From Thermoflexales bacterium (GTDB taxonomy: Bacteria > Chloroflexota > Anaerolineae > J036 > Brachytrichaceae), in the NCBI GenBank assembly GCA_025056895.1, contig JANWVJ010000010.1:1-37180 (forward strand): a stretch of DNA of 37,180 bases, in the 5' to 3' direction. The notes beneath the pieces are model-generated. The model did not search any database. It saw only the letters and a program-made list of their open reading frames with translations, and had not been told where the DNA came from. How positions within the stretch are numbered: position 1 is the stretch's first letter; the number at the start of each line of letters is the position of its first letter. Position numbers and translations under genes: made by a program. Below, piece by piece: positions 9,624 through 18,476 of this stretch.

Positions 9624-10778
9624 ATGAAGATGTCTCTCGATTCCGAATCACCGACGATCGCCGTATTGGGCGGCGGTCAGCTTGGGCGCATGCTGGCGTT
9701 GGCCGGCTATCCGCTTGGGTTGCGTTTTCGCTTTCTCGATCCTGCCCCACAAGCCCCGGCCGGTCATCTGGCCGAGCTAGTCGTAGCGGAATACGACGAT
9801 TTGGCCGGCCTCGAACGACTGATTGCCGGCGCGCACACAGCAACGTATGAATTCGAGAACGTGCCGGCGCGCGCCGCGGCGTTCCTGTCCCAGCGCCTGC
9901 CGGTCTATCCGCCTGCGCACGCGCTCGAAACCGCACAGGATCGTCTGGCAGAGAAGACGTGCTTTCGCAGCTTAGGGATTCCCACTCCTGATTTTGCGTC
10001 GGTAGACACATGGGATGATTTGACGACGGCAGTGCGCCGCCTCGGATACCCAGCCGTGCTGAAGACGCGCCGGCTCGGTTATGACGGCAAGGGCCAGCGC
10101 CTATTGCGTAACCCAAGCGACCTTGCGCCGGCTTGGGCGGCGCTGGGTGGGACGCCGCTTATCCTAGAGCAATTTGTCCCCTTCGACCGCGAGTTGTCTG
10201 TGCTGGCCGTGCGCAGCGTGGGCGGAGAAATTGTCCTCTATCCTCCGGTTCAGAATCATCATCGCGATGGCATCTTGCGCGTGTCACTGGCCCCTGCGCC
10301 GGCGCTTTCCACCGATCTACAGCAGCGCTGTGAAGACTACGCGCGGCGCCTGCTCCAACACTTAGACTATGTCGGTGTGCTGGCAATCGAGCTATTCCAA
10401 CTGGGAACCCAACTCCTGGCGAACGAGATGGCGCCCCGCGTACATAATTCAGGCCACTGGACGATCGAAGGCGCGACAACCAGCCAGTTTGAGAATCATC
10501 TGCGCGCCGTGTTGGGATGGCCCTTAGGCAAGGCTGCCCCACGCGGCTACTGTGCGATGATCAACTTAATCGGTGATCTGCCGCCACTCTCGCGCGCGCT
10601 GGCCCTTTCTGGGGCGCACGTCCATCTATACGGCAAAGCCCCGCGCCCCGGTCGCAAGCTCGGCCATATCACCTTTGTCGAGCCGAGCGAAGCCGGCCTG
10701 GCCGGCCGGTTGGCGGCCCTGCACTCCGAACTGCCAAGCCTGGTTTCAGGCCTGTCTCAGACTACGCAAGGACACTAG
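9624..10778 (+). CDS. purK: 5-(carboxyamino)imidazole ribonucleotide synthase
   Basis: ATP-grasp: IAVLGGGQLGRMLALAG, TYEFENVP, KTRRLGYDGKGQ, NEMAPRVHNSGHWTIEG; directly follows purE; exact start uncertain (9600 or 9624). Confidence 0.95.
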   Translation: MKMSLDSESPTIAVLGGGQLGRMLALAGYPLGLRFRFLDPAPQAPAGHLAELVVAEYDDLAGLERLIAGAHTATYEFENVPARAAAFLSQRLPVYPPAHALETAQDRLAEKTCFRSLGIPTPDFASVDTWDDLTTAVRRLGYPAVLKTRRLGYDGKGQRLLRNPSDLAPAWAALGGTPLILEQFVPFDRELSVLAVRSVGGEIVLYPPVQNHHRDGILRVSLAPAPALSTDLQQRCEDYARRLLQHLDYVGVLAIELFQLGTQLLANEMAPRVHNSGHWTIEGATTSQFENHLRAVLGWPLGKAAPRGYCAMINLIGDLPPLSRALALSGAHVHLYGKAPRPGRKLGHITFVEPSEAGLAGRLAALHSELPSLVSGLSQTTQGH

Positions 10779-10831
10779 CCGGCGCGGAATTGAGCGCATA
10801 GTTGCGCAAGCGACGAGGCAAGCGGAAGAGC

Positions 10832-11380
10832 ATGGTCAAATATGCAAGCGCGACGGTAAGCGGCGTGATCACAGCGCCGGCTCAGAAGCTGTTTGCGATT
10901 GTCAGCGACGTAACACGCCATCCAGAGCTGGCCGGCAGCGGCGAGGTCATGCGCGTGGAGTGGGTTACTCCCCCGCCCATCCGCGTGGGTTCAGAGTTTC
11001 GCGCGCGCCAACAGATCGGCTTGGCGCGCTATTCGACGCGCTCCTTTGTACAAGTCTACGAACCGCCCTATCGGTTCACCTGGCTTTCCGGCCCCGGCTT
11101 TCGCAAGCCGCCGTTCGGACAGCTATGGGGCTTTGAGTTTCAACCTCAGGGCGATCATCCTAGCACGTTGGTCTTGCACAGCATGACCGTTCCCGTGCCG
11201 CTGTTGAACGTGCCGCCGCTTTCATGGATCGCCGATGCCGGCGCGCGCCACGAAACACGGAACATGCTGCCAACACTTGAAAACCTGGCCCGGATGGCAC
11301 AGGCCCGCTTGATCGGCGATATTCGCATCGTATTGTCCCCGTCGCAGTCTCATCGCGCCTTGCTGCCCATTCCGACCTGA
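10832..11380 (+). CDS. SRPBCC (START/polyketide cyclase-like) family protein
   Basis: VSGVITAPAQKLFAIVSDVTRHPELAGSGEVMRVEW pattern. Confidence 0.7.
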   Translation: MVKYASATVSGVITAPAQKLFAIVSDVTRHPELAGSGEVMRVEWVTPPPIRVGSEFRARQQIGLARYSTRSFVQVYEPPYRFTWLSGPGFRKPPFGQLWGFEFQPQGDHPSTLVLHSMTVPVPLLNVPPLSWIADAGARHETRNMLPTLENLARMAQARLIGDIRIVLSPSQSHRALLPIPT

Positions 11381-11457
11381 CACACGGCTGTTCACGACCA
11401 TTCCCGCTTGAGCATCTCCGACCACGGGCAGACCGACCGGCGGCTAACAGGCCACTC

Positions 11458-12393
11458 TCACCATCGGCGCTGTTGGCTGAGTTCCTCGCGCAGCCGGCAA
11501 TAGGATTCGTAGCGCGCTTGACTGATCTCACCGCGCGCCACAGCGGCTTTTACGGCGCAATCCGATTCATGAATGTGGGTGCAGTCTGAGAAGGCGCACC
11601 GACTGACCCAGGGGGCAATCTCGCGGTAATAAGCGTCCAGCTCTTCAGCAGTCACGTCCCAGATGCTATAGGCGCGCAAGCCGGGCGTGTCGGCAATCCA
11701 ACTGTTCTCATCAAGCCGCACTAGTTCCGGCACAACGGTAGTGTGCTTTCCCTTACGCCATTTGCTGCTGATCTCTCCGACTGCCAGCCCCAAGCCGGGT
11801 TTCAATGCATTGAGCAAGCTGCTCTTGCCGACGCCACTCTTGCCGGTCAGCACGCTGAGTTTGCCGTGCAGCGCCGCGCGCAGCTCGTCAATACCCTGAC
11901 CGGTTACAGCGCTGGTGTAGATCACACAATAGCCGATACGCTCGTATTCGGCAAACAAGGCTTTGGCCTGATCCGGACCGACCAGATCAATTTTGCTAGC
12001 GCAGATCAACACCGGCAGGCGTTGTGCCTCTGCCCCGACCAAATAGCGGTCGAGCAGGCGCGGGGTGAACTCTGGCTCGGCACACGCAAACACAAACACG
12101 GCCAAATCGGGATTGGCGACGATGACCTGGCGGATTTCACGCGCCGCGCTGCCGATGATTGGATCGTGGCGCGACAGGGTGCGCGCACGAGGTTCCACCT
12201 CGATAATGCGGGCGGTAATCGGTCCGCCACTCTGAATGACCTCGAACGTTACCCGATCCCCTACGGCCAGCGCGTCTTCAACGTGTTTGCCTTTGGTCAG
12301 CCGGCCGGCTGCGCGCGCCACAAACTGCGCGCCATCGGGCAGACGATGCAGCGTGAAGAAGCCGCTGTGCGCTTTGATGACCAGTCCCTTCAT
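11458..12393 (-). CDS. rsgA: Small ribosomal subunit biogenesis GTPase RsgA
   Basis: Circularly permuted GTPase: CASKIDL (G4), LTGKSGVGKSSLLNAL (G1), DTPGLR (G3), zinc-binding C-terminal CAFSDCTHIHESDCAVK. Confidence 0.95.
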   Translation of the reverse strand: MKGLVIKAHSGFFTLHRLPDGAQFVARAAGRLTKGKHVEDALAVGDRVTFEVIQSGGPITARIIEVEPRARTLSRHDPIIGSAAREIRQVIVANPDLAVFVFACAEPEFTPRLLDRYLVGAEAQRLPVLICASKIDLVGPDQAKALFAEYERIGYCVIYTSAVTGQGIDELRAALHGKLSVLTGKSGVGKSSLLNALKPGLGLAVGEISSKWRKGKHTTVVPELVRLDENSWIADTPGLRAYSIWDVTAEELDAYYREIAPWVSRCAFSDCTHIHESDCAVKAAVARGEISQARYESYCRLREELSQQRRW

Positions 12394-12442
12394 ACGTTCA
12401 CAGGCGTTTACACGTTAGACACATCAATCCGCGAGCGCGAGG

Positions 12443-14683
12443 CTATGGCGTTGCAGGGGGAACAGGAGTCGAGAGGGGCAAGCCGAAATACGCTTCCATG
12501 ATCTGTCGCACCAGAGGGCCGGCCTGCGCTGAGCCTTCGCCGGCGTTTTCCAGCAGCACCGTCACCACAACTTGCGGCGCATCGGCGGGCGCATAGGCGG
12601 TGAACCACGCAAAGGGCTTGGCGTCAGTTTGAGGCGCCTGCGCCGTCCCACTCTTTCCGGCTACAATCAAACGCCGCGCCCGACTGCGCTCGGCGGCCGT
12701 CAGACGACGGGCCGGCACAATGCGCGGGGGTTCGCCGGCCGCTTCAACGATGTAATACTCAAAGCCGGCAAACTGCCGCGCGGCTGTTCCAAGACGCGGG
12801 TCTGTGGTGACGCGCTCCATACCGGTGCGAATGGCTTGCAAAACGGCCGGTGCCAGTTCAAGTTGGCCGACGACCTCAGGCTGTATCTCGCTGTGGGAGA
12901 AAGGGCTGCTGAGCCTGGCAACCAGATAGGGCCGGTGCAGTTCGCCATTGTTGGCCACAGCGGCGGTCATCTGCGCCACTTGGAGCGGCGTGACCAGGAT
13001 AAAGCCTTGACCGATGGACATGTTGACCGTGTCGCCGGAGGTCCACACTTCGCCGCGCGTTGCGCGCTTCCAGTTCGGATCGGGCACCATGCCGGCCAAC
13101 TCGCCGGCCAGTTCAATTCCCGTTGACGCGCCGAATCCAAAGCGGCGGGCGTAGGCCGGCAACACAGATTGTCCAACCGCATCTAGCCGCTTGCCGATCT
13201 CATAGAACACCACATTGCATGACGCGCTTAACCCGTTGACCAGCGTAATGCGACCGTGCCCGCGTTGCAGCCAACACGTCTTGCGATACGCCTGGCCCAG
13301 ACCGTCCCAGTAGCCCGGATCGACGAACACATCTTCTGGACGGACAACGCGCTCGGCCAGGCCGGCCGCCATGACGACAATTTTGAACGCCGAGCCGGGC
13401 GGGTAAGCGCCTTGAACAGCGCGGTTAAGCAAGGGCAGTTTCGGATCGTCAAGCAGCCGTTGACGTTGCTCGATTTGATCCGACAGGGCGAAGATCGCGT
13501 TATCAAACGCTGGGTAACTGACCATGGCCAGCACAGCGCTCGTGCGCGCATCTAGCACAACCGCTGCGCCGGTTCGCTCTCCTAAAATCGATTGAACAGC
13601 CCGTTGTAAGGTTGGGCTGAGGGTGAGCGTTACATCCAGACCGCGCTCGACTGGGCGCTCCGCAATCAGTTCAAAGCTGCCATCATCACGCAACAGATAG
13701 AGCCGGCCGCCTGGTTGCCCGGCTAATGTCGCATCCATGTAGCCTTCGACACCACTCAGGCCAACTTGTTCGTCGCCGGCAAAGCCGCGCGCGCGATATG
13801 CGGGCAACTTGTCAGGCGAAATCGCTCCCACGTACCCAACCACGTGGGGCGCCAGATCACCGTTGGGATAGCTGCGTGTCCATTTCGAGATGGCGCTTAC
13901 GGCTGCGAAGGGAGCCAGCCGGCTGCTGTATGGGGTCAGTGCATCCTCCTCCAGCTCGGCAATCGGCACAAACCAATCTGCCGGCACGCGTGCATAGCGC
14001 GCCTGAATCTGTTCCGGCGGCCGGCCGGTGATCTCACCGAGGAGTTCGAGCATGGCCTTTTCCTCGTCCGCATCTCGAATCAGGCCGCGTCGCACGCCCA
14101 GCACCAAACGCTCTTGTTGCACAGCAAGTTCTGTGCCATCGCCGGCATAGATCAAGCCGCGCGGGGGCATCTCACGTTGCATCAGCAACGTGCCGGCAGA
14201 CAGCCCCGGCAGAATCAAATCGCGCGACCACACCACAACCCACCGTTGACCGTCGAACTTCAACTTCATCGTGGCAGTGACGTGAAAGCGATCCACGAGT
14301 GTGGTGTCCCAGGCGCTGACCAACAATGCCGCAGCAGTGTTGCCTTCAGTCAAGATGCCGCCGCGCAGTTGGTAGGTGACGGTGAGCGCTGTTGCGGTAG
14401 CGCGTTCGGTGACAAAGTTTTGCTCCAGCATCGCCGGATCAAGGCCGGAACGCGATGACTCCTCCAGGAAGTCATACATCGCTTGATAGTTCAGCGTGTT
14501 CAGCGCATCCACAAAAGCCAGCGCCGTCCCCACTGCGGGAGGTAAAGCGGTCGGCGTGACGACAACAGGAGCAGTAGAGGGAGTGGGCGAAGCAGGGGTG
14601 TCAGCGCACGAAGCGATGCACCACGCCAGCGCAACGAACGACAGCACCCTGATCCAGGATTCTCGGCGGCGCTGCCGGCGCAT
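12443..14683 (-). CDS. Penicillin-binding transpeptidase with N-terminal NTF2-like (MecA_N-like) domain; predicted lipoprotein
   Basis: PBP motifs SAFK (SxxK), SCN (SxN), KSGTAQ (KSG); lipobox-like SFVALAWCIASC; start at 14683 preferred (minus-strand TACAAT around 14716-14721) over ORF-track 14761. Confidence 0.88.
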   Translation of the reverse strand: MRRQRRRESWIRVLSFVALAWCIASCADTPASPTPSTAPVVVTPTALPPAVGTALAFVDALNTLNYQAMYDFLEESSRSGLDPAMLEQNFVTERATATALTVTYQLRGGILTEGNTAAALLVSAWDTTLVDRFHVTATMKLKFDGQRWVVVWSRDLILPGLSAGTLLMQREMPPRGLIYAGDGTELAVQQERLVLGVRRGLIRDADEEKAMLELLGEITGRPPEQIQARYARVPADWFVPIAELEEDALTPYSSRLAPFAAVSAISKWTRSYPNGDLAPHVVGYVGAISPDKLPAYRARGFAGDEQVGLSGVEGYMDATLAGQPGGRLYLLRDDGSFELIAERPVERGLDVTLTLSPTLQRAVQSILGERTGAAVVLDARTSAVLAMVSYPAFDNAIFALSDQIEQRQRLLDDPKLPLLNRAVQGAYPPGSAFKIVVMAAGLAERVVRPEDVFVDPGYWDGLGQAYRKTCWLQRGHGRITLVNGLSASCNVVFYEIGKRLDAVGQSVLPAYARRFGFGASTGIELAGELAGMVPDPNWKRATRGEVWTSGDTVNMSIGQGFILVTPLQVAQMTAAVANNGELHRPYLVARLSSPFSHSEIQPEVVGQLELAPAVLQAIRTGMERVTTDPRLGTAARQFAGFEYYIVEAAGEPPRIVPARRLTAAERSRARRLIVAGKSGTAQAPQTDAKPFAWFTAYAPADAPQVVVTVLLENAGEGSAQAGPLVRQIMEAYFGLPLSTPVPPATP

Positions 14684-14762
14684 TAAGGCCAATAGTCTGG
14701 CGCACGTCACCAGATCATTGTAGCGCAGGGCTTTTACCACAGCACCGTGTGACAGTGCCATC

Positions 14763-14768
14763 TATAAT
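14763..14768 (+). promoter_or_regulatory. Candidate -10 box TATAAT for selA
   Basis: Perfect TATAAT with 9-nt gap to ATG 14778. Confidence 0.6.
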
Positions 14769-14777
14769 CTCTCGCAC

Positions 14778-16268
14778 ATGATCAAACACAACACCGGCGC
14801 CAGTTGCAACGAACTGCTCCGCCGGCTGCCCAGTGTGGATGAATTGCTGCGCCACGCCATGCGCGATGCCGGCGACTGGGTAACGCTGGAAGGCCATCGG
14901 CGCGTGGTAACAGCCCTACGACATGCGCTCCAGGAGGCGCGCGCGATGATTCGCGCCGGCGCCGGCTTGCCCGACGATACGGAACTGCTGGCGACAGCAC
15001 GCGCGTATCTCGAGTCGCACGCGCGTGCACAGTTGCTGCCAGTGATCAACGCCACCGGCGTGATCGTACATACCAACCTCGGTCGGGCCGTGCTGAGCCG
15101 TGCCGCCATTCAAGCGATGGACGAAGTCGCTGCCGGCTACAGCATGCTGGAGTTTGACCTAGAGCAAGGGACACGTGGCCGGCGCGGCGAAGCGGTGGAG
15201 CAACTGGTCTGTGAGCTGACCGGCGCAGAAGCTGCATTAGTCGTCAACAACTGCGCCGGCGCAACGCTGCTCATGCTCAGCGCGATTGCGCACGGCACGG
15301 CGGTGGTGATCTCGCGCGGCCAGCTCGTCGAGATCGGCGGCGGGTTTCGCATCCCCGATATTCTGCGGCAAAGTGGCGCCCAGTTGCTCGAAGTGGGCAC
15401 GACCAATCGCACGCGCCTGGCAGATTACGAACAGGCCATTCTAGAGCGTCGCCGCTCTGCCGGCGGTGATCGTTTGCCGGTCGGCGCCGTGCTGCGCGTG
15501 CACGCTTCCAACTTTAAGATGGTCGGCTTCACCGAACAGGTCGAAGTCGGCGAGCTGGTCACCCTGACCCGGAAGTTGTCCGAACAGGCCGGCGAAGGGA
15601 TGAGCAATGCGCTCATCCCAGTGTTGGACGATGTCGGCAGTGGCGCGCTGATTGATATGAGTCAATTCGGCCTGAGCCGTGAGCCGATGCCCCAGGATAG
15701 CGTGCGCGCCGGCGCAGCCATCGTCACCTTCAGCGGCGACAAATTGCTGGGCGGACCGCAGGCCGGCATTCTGGCCGGCCGGCGCGCATCCATCGAAAAG
15801 TGTCGCCGCCACCCGCTGGCGCGCGCACTGCGCGCCGACAAATTGACGCTGGCCGGCTTGGGCGCCACATTGCTGCACTATGCGCGCGGCGAGGCCGTGC
15901 GCGAAGTGCCAGTTTTGCGCATGATTGCCTTGCCTGCTGCCGAAATTGCGACACGCGCTCGGCGTGTGATGGCCGACCTGGCAGGTGTGTTGGATGCGCA
16001 CGGCGTGCGGGCCGAGTTGATCGCCGGCCAATCAACGGTTGGCGGCGGCAGCTTGCCCGGCGAGACGTTGCCCACCTGGTTGATTGCGCTGTCCGGCAAC
16101 GCACCGGACGCACTGGCCAAGCGCCTGCGCCGCGCGCCCACGCCGGTGATTGCCCGTATTCAAAACGAGCGCGTGATGCTGGACTTGCGCACCGTGCAGG
16201 ATGACCAGGCGCTGACACGCGCGATTGTAGAAGCGCTCGCACCCTCATCGGCCTCTTCTCTCACGTAG
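14778..16268 (+). CDS. selA: L-seryl-tRNA(Sec) selenium transferase
   Basis: INATGVIVHTNLGRAVLS, VVNNCAGATLLML, EIGGGFRIPDILRQSGAQLLEVGTTNRT, PLP lysine region TFSGDKLLGGPQAGI. Confidence 0.94.
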   Translation: MIKHNTGASCNELLRRLPSVDELLRHAMRDAGDWVTLEGHRRVVTALRHALQEARAMIRAGAGLPDDTELLATARAYLESHARAQLLPVINATGVIVHTNLGRAVLSRAAIQAMDEVAAGYSMLEFDLEQGTRGRRGEAVEQLVCELTGAEAALVVNNCAGATLLMLSAIAHGTAVVISRGQLVEIGGGFRIPDILRQSGAQLLEVGTTNRTRLADYEQAILERRRSAGGDRLPVGAVLRVHASNFKMVGFTEQVEVGELVTLTRKLSEQAGEGMSNALIPVLDDVGSGALIDMSQFGLSREPMPQDSVRAGAAIVTFSGDKLLGGPQAGILAGRRASIEKCRRHPLARALRADKLTLAGLGATLLHYARGEAVREVPVLRMIALPAAEIATRARRVMADLAGVLDAHGVRAELIAGQSTVGGGSLPGETLPTWLIALSGNAPDALAKRLRRAPTPVIARIQNERVMLDLRTVQDDQALTRAIVEALAPSSASSLT

Positions 16269-16313
16269 TTTCGATTATGCTTGGATGCACAGCTTGAACA
16301 CGCGGAGACCATC

Positions 16314-17588
16314 ATGCTCGACATCAATCTGATTCGTACTCAACCGGAGATCGTCCGACAGAGCCTGGCTTATCGCGGCGAGCCAACCGAGGCGCTGGAT
16401 GAAATCATCGCATTGGATGCACAACGGCGAGACATTCTCAAACACTCTGAGCAATTGCGCGCCACGCGCAACGCGGTCAGCAAAGAGATCGGTCGTATGA
16501 AAGACCCCGCCACGCGCGAGGCTAGGATCACCGAGATGCGCGCTGTAGGCGATCAGATCGACATGTTGGAGTCGGAGTTAAAAAAGATCGAGGCACAACT
16601 GGACGAGCTGACGGCCAAACTGCCGAACATCCCCGACCCGCGTGTTCCGGTTGGACCGGATGAGGAACACAACGTGATCCTGCGCACAGTGGGCCAGCCG
16701 CGCACGTTCGATTTCGAGCCGAAGGCGCACTGGGACTTGGGGCCGGCGCTCGGCATCATCGATTTCGAACGAGGCGCCAAGCTGGCCGGCAGCCGCTTCT
16801 ACGTGCTCAACGGCTATGGCGCTCGTCTGCAACGCGCACTCATCGCCTACATGCTCGACTTGCATCACGCGCGCGGCTATCGCGAAGTGTATCTGCCGTT
16901 CATGGTCAAGTCGCAAACGCTGTTCGCCGCTGGCCAGTTGCCCAAGTTCCGCGACAACTTGTACCACGACGCCGAAGAAGACTTTTGGATGGTGCCGACC
17001 GCCGAAGTGCCGCTGACGAATTTACACGGCGATGAAATTTTAGATGCGGAGCAATTGCCGCTTTGGTATTGCGCCTACACGCCGTGCTTCCGCCGCGAGA
17101 AGATGAGCGCCGGCAAGGACGTGCGGGGCATCAAACGCGGCCATCAGTTCGACAAAGTGGAAATGTACAAATACTGTTTGCCAGAACACAGCGACGAAGA
17201 GCATCACAAGATGCTGGCCGACGCAGAAGCCGTGCTGCAAGGGTTGGGGCTGACTTATCGCGTAAAGCTACTCTGCACCGGTGACCTGGGCTTCGGGATG
17301 CGCATGACCTACGACCTGGAAGTGTGGGCGCCGGGTTGCAACGAATGGCTGGAGGTTAGCTCGGTCAGCAACGCTGGCGACTTTCAGGCTCGTCGCGCCA
17401 ACATCAAGTTCCGCCGCGAGAAGGGCGCTAAAGCCGAGTTTGTACACACACTGAACGGCAGCGGCTTGGCCTTGCCACGCACCATGATCGCGGTGATCGA
17501 GAATTATCAGCAAGCCGATGGCAGCGTCGTGGTGCCAGAAGTGTTGCGTAAATTTGTCGGGGTGGAAGTGATCAGGATGGGAGCATGA
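16314..17588 (+). CDS. serS: Seryl-tRNA synthetase
   Basis: N-terminal coiled coil MLDINLIRTQPEIVRQSL; class II motifs (GFG.., SAGKDVRGIKRGHQFDKVEM, LNGSGLALPRTMIAVIENYQ). Confidence 0.97.
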   Translation: MLDINLIRTQPEIVRQSLAYRGEPTEALDEIIALDAQRRDILKHSEQLRATRNAVSKEIGRMKDPATREARITEMRAVGDQIDMLESELKKIEAQLDELTAKLPNIPDPRVPVGPDEEHNVILRTVGQPRTFDFEPKAHWDLGPALGIIDFERGAKLAGSRFYVLNGYGARLQRALIAYMLDLHHARGYREVYLPFMVKSQTLFAAGQLPKFRDNLYHDAEEDFWMVPTAEVPLTNLHGDEILDAEQLPLWYCAYTPCFRREKMSAGKDVRGIKRGHQFDKVEMYKYCLPEHSDEEHHKMLADAEAVLQGLGLTYRVKLLCTGDLGFGMRMTYDLEVWAPGCNEWLEVSSVSNAGDFQARRANIKFRREKGAKAEFVHTLNGSGLALPRTMIAVIENYQQADGSVVVPEVLRKFVGVEVIRMGA

Positions 17589-17616
17589 GAGCGTGAGAGT
17601 GTGAGAGGACGGGAGG

Positions 17617-18393
17617 ATGGAAATCGTCAATCGTTCAATCCGCAATCCGATAACTGAACCGATCGTGTTGATCGGCGGCTTTGGGTCGCATTGGAAGCAC
17701 TATCGCCAGTTTGCGCGCGTGTTGGCGAATGTAGCGGGCCGGCGCGTCTTTATCGCGGCCATCACGCGCTCGACATGGTTGTTGGGCAGTCTTACCGGCT
17801 ATTGGTTGCTGGTGCATCGGGCACACCGCGCGGTACAACATGCCCTGGAGACAACCGGCGCGCAGAAGGTGATTCTCGTCGGCCACAGCGCGGGCGGCGT
17901 GATCGCACGGGGCTACCTGGCCGACCGGCTGGCCGGCAATCATCATCCGGCTTACGGTGGACATCGCCGGGTAGCGCGGTTCATTGCTCTGGGCAGTCCG
18001 CTGCGCGGCGTGGAGCACCCGCGACACCGTGGCTTGCGCCAAGCAGCCTGGCTCGATCGCGCCTTTCCAGGCGCATATTACGCCCCGCAGGTGCAATATT
18101 TGACGGTGTGCGGCCGGCGCGTGGAAGGCAAGCGTATCGGCCTGCCCGAACAGCGCATCGCCTACCGCAGTTACGAGTTTATCTGTGGCGACGGCGCGCA
18201 GTGGGGGGACGGCGTGGTGCCGGACTCGGTGTGCCGGTTAGAGGGTGCGCCGCACCTACAACTGGAGGGAGTCGGCCACTCGCCGGCATGGGGGCGCTGG
18301 TACGGCTCCGACGAGGAAACGGTGCGCTTGTGGTGGCACTACTTTGATGTGGGCGACGCGCCGGCCTACGAAATGGGCCGGATGGTGGTGTAG
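17617..18393 (+). CDS. Alpha/beta-hydrolase, triacylglycerol lipase/esterase-like
   Basis: VLIGGFGSHWKHY, nucleophile elbow GHSAGG, VGHSP. Confidence 0.8.
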   Translation: MEIVNRSIRNPITEPIVLIGGFGSHWKHYRQFARVLANVAGRRVFIAAITRSTWLLGSLTGYWLLVHRAHRAVQHALETTGAQKVILVGHSAGGVIARGYLADRLAGNHHPAYGGHRRVARFIALGSPLRGVEHPRHRGLRQAAWLDRAFPGAYYAPQVQYLTVCGRRVEGKRIGLPEQRIAYRSYEFICGDGAQWGDGVVPDSVCRLEGAPHLQLEGVGHSPAWGRWYGSDEETVRLWWHYFDVGDAPAYEMGRMVV

Positions 18394-18416
18394 AGGTGTA
18401 GGGCGCGCACGCCGAT

Positions 18417-18476
18417 TACTCGCTCAGCTACTCGCTCAGCCAGTCGCTCAGCCAGTCGCTCAGCTACTCGCTCAGC
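18417..18476. repeat. Five 12-bp tandem repeats in two variants (A A B B A)
   Basis: TACTCGCTCAGC x2, CAGTCGCTCAGC x2, TACTCGCTCAGC x1, directly contiguous. Confidence 0.95.

Noticed and set aside
9448-10116. Long minus-strand ORF (222 aa) over purE/purK and similar antisense ORFs elsewhere
   Set aside because: Low-complexity Arg/Ala/Pro-rich shadow ORFs typical of GC-rich coding sequence; opposite strand has well-supported genes.
17580-17620. GAGAGCGTGAGAGTGTGAGAGG purine-rich mini-repeat after serS
   Set aside because: Short and imperfect; may simply include ribosome-binding sequence for the next gene.
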